Below are positions 23,501 to 35,500 of a stretch of 64,000 nucleotides of DNA, piece by piece. The translations under genes were made by a program, and so were the position numbers. Origin of the DNA: Arbacia lixula. Taxonomy: Eukaryota > Echinodermata > Echinoidea > Arbacioida > Arbaciidae. The notes beneath the pieces were generated by a model, which saw only the letters and a list, made by a program, of their open reading frames with translations, was not told the DNA's origin and made no database searches. The stretch covers positions 7,916,208 through 7,980,207 of the forward strand of contig OZ022596.1 of assembly GCA_963669155.1 (NCBI GenBank), written 5' to 3'. The first letter of the stretch is position 1. Each line of letters opens with the position of its first letter.

Positions 23501-26500
23501 TCGATTAAGAGCAGGGTGAAAACCCAGTGGAGTAGACAGTAATCTTCTCATGGGAAACGGGTGAAATATGCCGACCCCTCGTGGTTCATCCTAGAAGGCT
23601 ATTCAGCATACAAACGGTATCAAACAGGCATTCAGAGTGCCTTACGAAAGAAGACAGAAGAACAACAAAATAGATATATGATTTGAAAACGCAAGACTTA
23701 CTTGGGTCCCCCGCTCATGATGGGGCAAGTCTCTTTGCTGCAGAACTCACACACTGTACCATAAATCAGGTTGATTCTATTGAAGAAGTCCACCACTGAA
23801 AAATACAAATGTAAACCAATCAACAAAGATCAGTCCACATATGTACATATATGTAGCTTTGGAAGGGAATGATATTATATTATTGTATCCCATGTACGGG
23901 AATATAATACACTTGAACTTGTCCACCACTGAAAAATACAAATATAAACCAATCAACAAAGATCAGTTCATACATGTACATGCAGCTTTGGACGGGATTG
24001 ATATTATATTATTGTATCCCATGTACGAGAATATAAAACACTTGAACTTGTCCACCACTGAAAAATACAAATATAAACCAATCAAAAAAGATCAGTCCAT
24101 ACATGTACATGCAGCTTTGGAAGGGAATGATATTATATTATTGTATCCCATGTACGGGAATACAAAACACTTGAACTCGGAAAATACTATAGTAATGTAT
24201 CTGTAATCTGTATACTCTATTTTACAATCATCATTGATTTGATCCATTTATCACTTCACCATGAAGCCGTTGTACAGTTTTATACCAACAAAAAAACTAA
24301 TCTTACCACAGACTGCTAGCAGGTCATTAAAATCCTCCACAGCCAGTAATTCAACCATTACCTTCAGATCTAGCATTACTTTAAATATCATGTTCCTCTT
24401 CCTTCTGTTTTGCTCACAATCACAGAATCAAACACACACACACAATCAAACTTGCGTACGATAAGTACATTGAACTGCAAGCCTGCCATTAGAATTGTTA
24501 CAATCCTCCATAAAGATGGTCCGACCCTTTTACAAACATCTCAAAACTTTTTGAAAATTTGCACATATTTAACACGTATCTTCGGGATACCAACTATTAA
24601 ATCTTAAGGTCAGAGGCACTATAACTCTCGTAGAATAAATCAAAATCTTACTAGTTTTCACTGAGATTTGACTTTTTTCGTGGTACGAAAAAAGAAAGCT
24701 TGATCAATTATTGAAGATTATTTCCTCAAAACGAATATTACTCTTTGTCGATTCCAGGGAATGGTTATATAGCCACTCTCTCTCAAATGATGACAAGGTC
24801 AGGGAACTTTCAGAAGTAGGTCTGCAAAAGGGACGGGCTACCTTTGACTGGTAGTTTGATGATTATTACTCCCTTCTCCTTCTCTCTCAAACAAACATAC
24901 AAATAAACAATGAAACTAATCATGCCATGAACTGCAAGTCAGTTGTTTAAATCTTCCTCCCCACACATTAGTTTGATGATGACCTTGAGATTTAGTGTTG
25001 TGGTCCTCATTCTCTTCTCTCACACACAAACACACACAAGGTGCGTCTTCATTAGCCCAATCAGACAAAATAGCGAGCTAGTTTTCTGATCCAGGGAACT
25101 AGCCTGAAGTTGCAGTCGCGTCTTCATAAGCTCGAAACTCGGGATGCATAAATCATCCCGAGTTTTGCACATACCAGCGGTGTGTGACGGGAATAGGCCA
25201 CGACTGCATGGGTTCGGTTGTGAGCTCGCATTCACGCATGTATAAAAACCTATTACGTAAACAATGCCTCGTGGGCGCTGAAATTTTCAGGCTAATGAAG
25301 ACGCTCAAAGCTAGTTCGCGAACTAGCTCGAGCTAGCTCCATCTAGCCCAAGATTTCTTGGGAAATTTTCTTGACAAAATAGCGAGCTATTTAATCTGGC
25401 TAGCTAACCCGATCAGAACAAGTTCGCTATTTCGCCCACATCGGGCTAATGAAGAAGCACCTACACACAAAGCAATTATCAAGTAAATAAACTTACACAT
25501 ACATGTACACACACTTGTCAACAAACAACATTTCTTACCATGGACTGCTAGCCAATCGTTAAAGTCTTCCTCTGCTGGTAGTTTGACGACGACTTTAAGA
25601 TCGAGCCCAGAGTTTAGCGAAGCCTGCGCTCGCTTGTGTAGGTTAAACCTCATCGTTCCCTGCTCAAATTTCTTCTTGGGACGGAAAGTCTGGAGTGAAC
25701 AAATAAAGAAAAAGATGAAAATGAAGAGAAAGATGACTGTTAGGAGCTTTAAAAGAAACTTGCAGAAAGTTATTTGCCCAAAATGATCCACATTTGGAGT
25801 AATTAGTGATTAAATCACAAATCCTCAAAATGTATGGTTTGAAGGCTTTTTTGTCTTCCCAGTACAGTCCCTTTAAACAGTCTTGTAGCATTTGTCTGAA
25901 CTTCATCCTGACTTGCTTGTTGCGTCTAAACCATTTTTGATGTGTTTGCAAATTTTATCCATGTCTTTCACAAACTACGGTTTTCATAGTAACCCTAAAG
26001 CTTGTCTGACTTTATCCAACTAGCAACAGATAATACTTTTGGGGTGCATTCTATCCATTGAATGTGGATCACTGAAATAAACCCTTTGATTCCAAGACAA
26101 ACTGCAGCTCGATGAGATTTGTGTGTATTTCTTGTGGACAAATTTATATGTGCCACTTAAAGGATTAAGACCAAAAAGATTACTGGTATTCTCAATCACC
26201 CTTTTGAAGGTTTTTTGTCTCCCCAGTAGAGTAAATTCCCTTTAAAGATGGTGTCTCAATGTAGAGACTATATAGACTTTTGTTCATGCATACAGGGATA
26301 TGGGCTCACTTATGGACTGACTCTTTCAAGTTGCTGGTACACTGTGGACGTTCTACCTACAGCATCTGATAGTGTAAGTACTAAAACGCACACATAAATT
26401 GACCCATTTTCACAACTGAAGTTTAACCTAATGTTTAAAGACAGCCAGTCCCTTTTTCAGATCACCACAAAACCATCGAAACATTGGCAAAACATATAGA

Positions 26501-29500
26501 GAAGTGTTAGCAAGCTCTATATTCACAATTTGAAACTGATACGTAGTCTAAAATTCAAATAATGCACGTAAACAACGTCTGATGAATAGTCTTTACATCA
26601 GGCTCTTAGCAGTTTGTGTTGAAATATCTGCTTTATTGATTAATCTGCTTATTAAATTTTAAAACGCATTATGAAAAAAAATGTTCTGTGGAAGTAATCA
26701 TCTCCAAAGTTTAGTAGTTACTCATAAAATTAGCATTTCACACACGCATAATAATGACATAGATACTGTAACAAAGACTAATACTTTTTTCGTAGTACGA
26801 AAAAAGTCGGTTTGAAATTTAACGGCTGAAATTTTTACATATATAGAAAGCTTCAACATGCTTTATTCTTAGAAATGGTCTTGAATCACACTTTCTTCAA
26901 TTTACGATCGTGATAGACGATTTCAAATTTTAAGCTTGCAAAAGGGACCGACAATCTTTAAGGTTTAAACATATTATGGGGCACAAAATATATAATCTGG
27001 GCCCTGTTGCATAAAACTTACCATTGATGGTAACTCTGCCATCAATGGTAACTACCATGGTAACATTGCTAGACAGCCACTCAAATTCATAGAGGTTGCC
27101 ACTGATAGCAAAGTTACTATCAGTGGTAAGTTTTATGTGACAGGGCCCTAATGCTATCACAAACTACTTGATTTTCATCACAGAATCACAACCACAACAG
27201 TGGGTGATTTCAATTATTTGTTGAAACTGATTTGTCAACAAACACAACGTACCATAATGATCCCGTGGAGAATCGATTATACCGATTCAATGATGTTTTA
27301 TTTGACGTCCCATAAAGTAAGTCAAGGTTTAGTACACTGTTCGCATTAAACCTCTGTTCTGTATATGGGCCCATTGTACATACATGTATGGTATCATAAT
27401 AAAAGTTAAAGGGCATAAACTGTACTGGGAAGGCAAAAAAGCCTTCATAATGTAATTGTTAGCGATCTTCTTGCCAATGGTCTTAAATTCATGTATTGTC
27501 TATTTTAGAAGCTTGCTGAAAGTTATTTGCCCTCAAATGGTTTACATTTGGAGTAATGAGTGATTAAATCACAAATCCTCAAAATGTTCGGGCCGAACAT
27601 TTTGAGGATTTAATCATTACTCATTAATTTCTCCACATGTGGATCATTTGAGGGCAAATAACTTTCAGCAAGCTTCTAAAATAGACAATACATGAATTTA
27701 AGACCATTGGCAAGAAGATTGCTAACAATTACATTTTGAAGGCTTTTTGCCTTCCCAGTACAGTATACGCCCTTTAAAATTCAGAAAAACAGTGCCATAA
27801 ATATGGTGGTTATGAAAATCGCTTTAGGCTAGTCGAATATAACATTGGTCATTCGTGTCTACAACTCTACACAATAAAGTCTGCATACAATATTCATTAA
27901 TTTGTTAATTACATGAGAGTGAAATACTATTAAACACTCGACAAGCACTCTACTCTACTAACACTGTCATTTTAAACTTCATGTTTCCTCAAACTTCCGT
28001 AACTATAGCTACAATGTACAAGAGTTTAAGGAGGTACCATACATTACACTTTCAATAGTGAAAGATTTCTTGTTCACAAAATGGCTAAAAATAGTCAATT
28101 TTGACTGAATGCCATGTAGAAAACAGTAACAACAACAATTATAGCCAACAGCCTGAATACTAGACTAAGACATTTATTTTCTGCTTGATTCTGAATTGGA
28201 ATGCAGCCAAACTAAGAAGTGGAGTAATTGTGATTGTTCATTTCCTTATTTTCAATGCTACATGTACATGTACACAACACCAGACCACACACAAGTCACT
28301 GTTGAATCATTGCATGTACATGAGGTGTATTCAATTATCCACAGGTATGTAGTACAGGATGCTGAGCAGAGGTTTCACACAAAGAGTGTCCTAAACCTGC
28401 ACTAACTTTATGGTCGGACGCCAAATAAAATAACATGAAACATGCATCTTTTATTGTATCAATTCAATTGGTTTTGTCCTTGGAATCACTACATGTATGG
28501 TATACCAAGTTTGTCTTACTAATTACAGCAAACAATTGAAAACCCTCACTGTTTTGATTCTGGGATAAAAATCAATGATTTTGTGACGGCATGAGATGGT
28601 TTATGTTGCACCCCATTAAGTTAAGTCCTGGTCCAGATGGTGGCCGTATTTTATCGTCCGCCTCTTCTCCCACACACATTACGCCACTGATTCACATAGT
28701 ACACACACCGCGCCAGACCACTGATTGCACGACTCCACGAATCTGTCCGCCCGAAAAGGGGTGAAAATTTTTGTGTGTGATGCGCCACCAACGTTCGTTG
28801 TCGGCGGATTGCTAAATACAGTCCAGGGGGTGGACTAGTTAAGTCCATGTTTAGTACCCAGTCTATTTAAAGCAAGGTTGGAAATATTCCTGGGCAAATG
28901 ACTATTAAACACTCGATGACAAGCACTCTACTAACACTCTACAAGCATACTATTTATTCCATGGATTGAATGCTGTTCTTTGTGGAGATATAATAAAATA
29001 CTAGTAATTGTGATTGTTAACTCCCTTCTTTTCAATAATACACCAGAGTGGGGTGTTTCCCCAAGCTGTTCTTAAGCTACAGTGTACGAATGAATTTACG
29101 CACGACTGGTGATCCTTTCTTGTACAAAATCAGATTCTCAATGGTTTTGATTCCCATCAGCTTAAGTTGAAATCTGATCTGTGTAAATTCAAATTCTTGT
29201 TGTTACATGTAACAAGTGTCTGAACGCAAAGTTGATGAATTGTCAAATTTGATAATGATTGTTGTAAAATTAACTCTTACTACGTTGAGGCAGGAACAGA
29301 TTGGAGTATTTCATTACCGATAAGCACAAGAATGGGTGACCACTCGTGCGTGCACTGCGTAAAGTCGTTCGTACATGTAGCTTACAAACAGCTTCGTGAA
29401 ACACCACCAGACCATACATTGTACACGAAAGTGCGAAACTGTATTTAAAGGGCATATACTGTACTGGGAAGGCAAAAAAACCTTCAAAATGTAATTGTTA

Positions 29501-32500
29501 GCAATCTTCTTGCCAATGGTCTTAAATTCATGTATTGTTTATTTTAGGAGCTTGCTGAAAGTTATTTGCCCGCAAATGATCTACATTTGGAGTAATGAGT
29601 GATTAAATCACAAATCCTCAAAATGGTCGGCTAGAACATTTTGAGGATTTAATCATTAATCATTAATTACTCCTCATGTGGATCATTTGAGGGCAAATAA
29701 CTTTCAGCAAGCTCCTAAAATAGACAATACATGAATTTAAGACCATTGGCAAGAAGATTGCTAACAATTACATTTTGAAGGCTTTTGCCTTCTCGGTACA
29801 GTATATGCCCTTTAAGTTATTGTAGAATCATTGCATACAGCAAAACATAGTATTCCTTTAATAAACAATCAGTGTTGTAAGTTCATTAATCGTAGTAGAG
29901 GTACATGCACATACTATGCATGTACATTCATTCAAAAGACTGAAAACTGTTGAGGGACAATTGTTGTTTTAATTTGCTATTTCCTCATTTTCAATGATAC
30001 ATCATGCAACACACACACAAGTCATTATTGAATCATTGTATAGTGTGTATTCATCGACCTACAATAAAGTTAAGTTCATTTACAAACTTCAAACATGTGC
30101 TACATGTATTTATTCAACAGATTGAATGCTACAGTAGATCTTACTTTGTTCATTTACAGGATGGAGCACGCTATCCTTATTACTGGGTGTATGCCTAAAA
30201 TTTCTTTGCCAATTATTTTTTTTTTTGCCAATAGATTGAATGCTGTTTTTTGTGGAAAGATGCTACAGAGATAACATGTCAGAAATGCAGAGATTATTTC
30301 TACAACATGTATGTACTTAGTTCTGGTTGGATCCTTGCATACAAATAACAGTTAATGTTTCACGACGTAGACTGATCATAAGTTCATAACACATTACTGT
30401 ACAAACATGCAACCCTGTAGTACTTCTCGAATGCAAATTGTGGGCACAGTATTTTTCCAGCACAACCTACTGTCAAGAAATCACTGAGAGAGAAACAATA
30501 GCCCCGTTCATATACCATATACCGCTATTATTACCGATGCACATCGGTAAGCAAGTTTCCAGCGAGCCGCAAAAGCACCGTTCATATACACCCCCAAAAG
30601 CCGTAATGTTGCGGTGTTTTGGACAGCTGGACTCTCTCCAAACCAATGGTGACATGCTCCGCTCAGCCATACGAGCAGTAGGATTAGCGACCAACAGGCC
30701 AGAGCGCGATGCTAAAGGCGCAACATTTACGCCTATTTTGCGGACGCAGTTTATAAGATTCGCTTACCGCAATATTGCGGTATTATTACTAGGTCTTGAT
30801 CCACGAAAAAGCCGCAAAATAAGTGTAAAAAAATGAGGAAGCAAATACCCCATTATTTGCGCGATTCCCGTTCATATACGCAGCTATCGGTAGTGCATCG
30901 GCAAAATTGCCGCAAATGTTGCGCCTTTTTCGCGGATACGCGGTGTATGAACGGGGTTACTGAGTCAATCAGTGAGCAAGTACCACATGTATGAAACAAT
31001 AGGTCTGAAATGCACAGACTGGCTCCAATATGTACCTAGTTATGGTTGAATGATTTATGTGTGTATTAATTCACACAAATAGATCATAAGTTCAATAATC
31101 AAGATACATTTGTACAAACACGTATTAGCCCTTCCTGAATACACTGAGAACATAATGTAGTATGTACACGAGTCTGTCTACAGTAAAGGGATATTTTTTG
31201 GCACAACTGAATCATTTGAAATTATGACTAGCTTACACACCAAAATATTGAATATTGAGTGTTGAATTTAATTCAAAATTACTTCAGCTAAAGTCCTGCT
31301 CTGAATGCAAACTACATGTATTAGTGATAACGGGACAGACGGGTGTATTTCAAACTCATCTCTCCCGTTACCAACATGCTGTGGCAAATTTGTACAGGGC
31401 AAACTCTCTGAAGTGTACAAAACCTTGTAAAGTGCAAATCAATACGTTTCTTTGATATTTTATTATTATTGGCTGGTTTATTTAAGAGACAAAAAAAATT
31501 GGAATTTAAGAAATTTATGCAAATGTTACATTAAATGAAACAGCAACAGGCCCGCATACTTTGTCACTCAGGTCTGTGACCGTATTTGAAACGATGGGTC
31601 TGAATTTGTGAAATGCACAGACTACAGAAGCTCCAGTTGTGGTTGAATCACAGACAATTGAGTCATTCATTTACGCACACAGCTCATAAATTAATTAAAC
31701 ACAGGTTGCATGGTCATACCTTCCATTATATGTTCCTTTCATGTGTCTCCTTTTATTGAAACAAAAAACAATTTCAGGTCTGAGTCAATGGGTCTGAATT
31801 CAGAGACTAACATACATGTAACTATACTGCGCATGTTACTATGTCAGGCTGCAGTCTAATAACAAGAGACATTTAGAAAGCTTGACAAAAAAGAGTCTTT
31901 ATGTTCAGACTAGCGCACAGTAGTCGGATTATATATTTCATTAATTATAAAGTGACCGTACAATGGCTATATTGTATGTGTATGTACTGTACCTGTACTG
32001 CAGCTCCTATTAAAATCTACATACAGTTGTATGGTACAAACTCACGTACAGCACATGTATACATACATGTAGGCCTACGCGTAGAGGTTGGGCCCAGTGC
32101 TTCGTATTTGATTAGATACACAGACGGGCAGGGTGAAATATGAGTACACTGCAGTGTGTGGGTATACAGACCCATTGTGTCAAAACACATGTCTTTTCCA
32201 TTTTTACCATAGTCCTAGCTCTAGCCAACCTGAAAATGTCTAGAAAATACCCCTTACACTACAGCTCAAAGGAATCGGCTTAGGGAAAGGGAAAAAGAAG
32301 AAAGAGAAGGAGCCGCAGTTTTAAACCGCGGTATATTTTTGTCCAGTTCAGCATGAAACATGATGCTTTAGCCTAAAAAGCATGATCGTGTTTCATGCTG
32401 AACTGGACAAAATATACTGCGGTTTAAAACTGCGGCTCCTTCCTTTTTTTCCCTTTCCCTTTCCCTATGCCAATTCCCTTGAGCTGGAGTGTACATATTA

Positions 32501-35500
32501 TACCAATATTACCAGATTTTATGTACATTTTCAAATAATCCATTTCCAATGGTAACTCCAAAGTTTGTCCTGAAGCTCTACCCAAGCTCAAAAAGTCTAG
32601 AAAATAAAAAATATACCCCTTACATATGAGTATTACCAGATTTTTATGTATGTTTTTCAAATAATCCATTTGTATTGTCCTGAGGCTCTACCCATGGACC
32701 CTAATCCATGCTCTACCCAAGCTAAACATGTCTAGAAAATATGCCTTACATACCAGTATTACCAGATTCTTAATGTACGTTTTTCAAACAATACGTTTCT
32801 AATGGTAACTCCAAAGTTTGTCCTGAAGCTTTCCCCAAGGTAATTGTTCCGTTTGCTGAGCACGTCCACTAGATCAATACGCGTACGTTATGGCGAACTA
32901 TCGCTGTCAGAAACAATAGTTAGAATCGCTTTCATGATATAATGTGTACAGTGTACACATGCAGCTCGCGTGATACGTAGGGCTTTGCTGGCTGCAATCG
33001 ATTACATCATTAACAAAACTGTTGACATGTGATGTTATAAATGCTTCCCTAGTAATGTAGAAATAGATTCCGGATTCCAAACTTGTTTTGTGTGTTCATT
33101 TGAGATATTTGATTGAGAAACATTTTTTTGCCGGTGGTATCAGGTGTCTGAATCAGAAGACTAGCGGTAGGAAGAAGCCAGAGGAAATGAAGAAGACGAA
33201 ACTTCCTTCCGCAGTAAGATCTGAGAAGTATACCTTACTGACCCCTCAGTCTCAATACGACCGTCTTCATTAAAGGGATCGTTCACCCTGATATTATGTT
33301 TGCTTCATTAAAAGCAGACACATGAAAGAAACATACTATTGAAGGTTTCATGAAAATCTGTCAAAGGATAAGAAAGTTATGAACTTTTACAGTTTTCATT
33401 TTGTGACGTCACATGCAAGGTCTCCCATACATGTATGTTGTGTACACTTTTTTTGAAAATGTGCATTTGAAACATAATTAGAAATATGTTTTCACACACA
33501 TACCAGTACAAAAAAAAAATCATTTAGTTGTCAAAAACAGAAAAAGAACAATTTATGGATTTTTCTGTACACAACACATTACAAGTACATGTAGATAGGA
33601 TGAGACATCATAAAATTGAATTATCAAAAGATCATAACTTTCAAATCCTTTGATGGATTTTCATGAAACCTTGACTAATATGTTTCTTTCATGTTTCTGC
33701 TTTTATTGAAACCAACTTATCTTCAGGGTGAACTATCCCTTTAACTTAGCCTGTATCAGCCCCAAATGGCACAAAACGAGCTTTGTAGTGAAATCACCCA
33801 GATGTGTGTAAGTTATGAACGACTTTATGCAAGATTGGTGACCTGTTCTTGCGCTAAATGAGATATTGAGATACCACAATTTGTTCCTGTTTAACAATAG
33901 TGGCAGTGAATTTCCTACAATCCTCATCAAATTTGACATTATAAACTTTGTATTCAGATGCTTATTAAAGACAAGAATTTTAATCTACAAAGATCAGATT
34001 TCAACTTCAGTTGATGGGAATCAAAATCATTGAGAATCAATGAGCGACATGTAAATCAGTTTTCTGAACTGCACTTAGGAGTTAAAAAGTTAACATATAA
34101 AAGATAAAATAAGATAAAACTGCTCCGGAGTAAATTTATCTCCAAACGCACACCCCTAGGCCCATACCTGCCCATTACATTACCATCAAAAATATTTTGT
34201 CCGTTCAACTTTTTGAATATAAGCGTATCAAATGAGCATTGATGTGCAATATCACTGTCAGGTTCATGACATCACACCATCAGATTGATGGTGCTAATGT
34301 ACGCAAAAGACATGCATTCAGAAGAAAGGCAACCAGTCAACTCACACCACAACCAACTCGCCCCAAATTTGGTCAAGTTGCCCCACTTTTTGGACAAGTT
34401 CCCCTACTTTGGGGTCAAATCACCCCACTTTTTCTCCATGTGAATTCTCATGTTTACAATATGATTTCTTTTCATAATTGGTTTGAATTTTTTTATTTGT
34501 CATCATACAGTAAAAAGTAACCAAAGAATTAGGAAAAACTGTAAACAAATGAGAGAAAAAAGGTCAAACTCTGATCGTACATTTCCCATGTTCACAGCGA
34601 AACACTTTGTTCAACACTCACAGAGTACTTCTCAAAAACGCTCCGGTGAACTACGATCTCTTCAACCTTTCTGACCCCTTCTCATCCTGAAAATTATCCT
34701 CCTCCCAGCACCACACCTTCCTACAGCCACAGCAACAAGCCTCATCAGAAAGGCAGAATCTCCCTTCAATACCTTCTCAAAATACATCAAGCACGTCTCG
34801 ACTTTCTAGACGGCCTCCAGCAACCTGCACCCGACAACGATAACCACTCCATTATCATCATTCGTGAAAGTACAGTCCACCAGGTTGGTGTATCATCGTA
34901 CTTTGAGAATTGTGCAGGAGTATGTGCTGTGGAAGATTCTCTATTCTATGTGCGGTTAAAAAGAATCAGCCCAGTCTCAGCACAATACTATAATACAAGA
35001 CTATAGTCCCAAACCACGTAGTATAGCACTGCCGATCTCCAGAAAAACGGAGGAAAGGAAATAAGACAAAGAAGACAAGAATCTAGATCTAAATCTACAA
35101 TGTAGGCCCATTTTTTCTGTTCTACAGAGATTGGGGCAAGGCCCTAGGATGTACATTCCAGCTCAAAGGAATTGGAAATAGGGAAAGGGAAAGGGAAGAG
35201 AGGGAAGTTTTAAACCGTGGTATATTTTGTCCAGTTCGGCATGAAACACGATGCTTAAGCCCAAAAAGCATCATGTTTCATGCTGAACTGGACAGAATAT
35301 ACCACGGTTTACAACTGTGGCTCCTTCCCTTTCTTACCTTTCCGTTTCCCTATCTATGCCAATTCCTTTGAGCTGGAGTGTCCATGTCCTTCGATCCAAT
35401 CCGTCCTTCGTCACACACCTCCTACTTCGGTTTTCCTCCCTCTCAACCCACCTTGCACCCCAAATCGTCATCTTCAACTGATAAACAAGCTGCACCAAAC

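Larger units (their letters stand above)
27800..32100. repeat. Diverged long-period tandem array in MOB3 intron 1
   Basis: Blocks such as CACACAAGTCA(C/T)T(G/A)TTGAATCATTG (about 28290 and 30010), GATTGTT..TTC(A/C)TTATTTTCAAT (28230, 29010, 29970) and AAATGCA(C/G)AGA(C/T)T with (T/C)TAGTT(A/C)TGGTTG(A/G)AT (30285, 31010, 31610) recur in order. They are interrupted by MITEs. The unit looks to be several hundred bp and worn. Confidence 0.5.

Noticed and set aside
30438-30836. 132-codon plus-strand open frame
   Set aside because: Runs across a MITE with inverted ends and is explained by that repeat.
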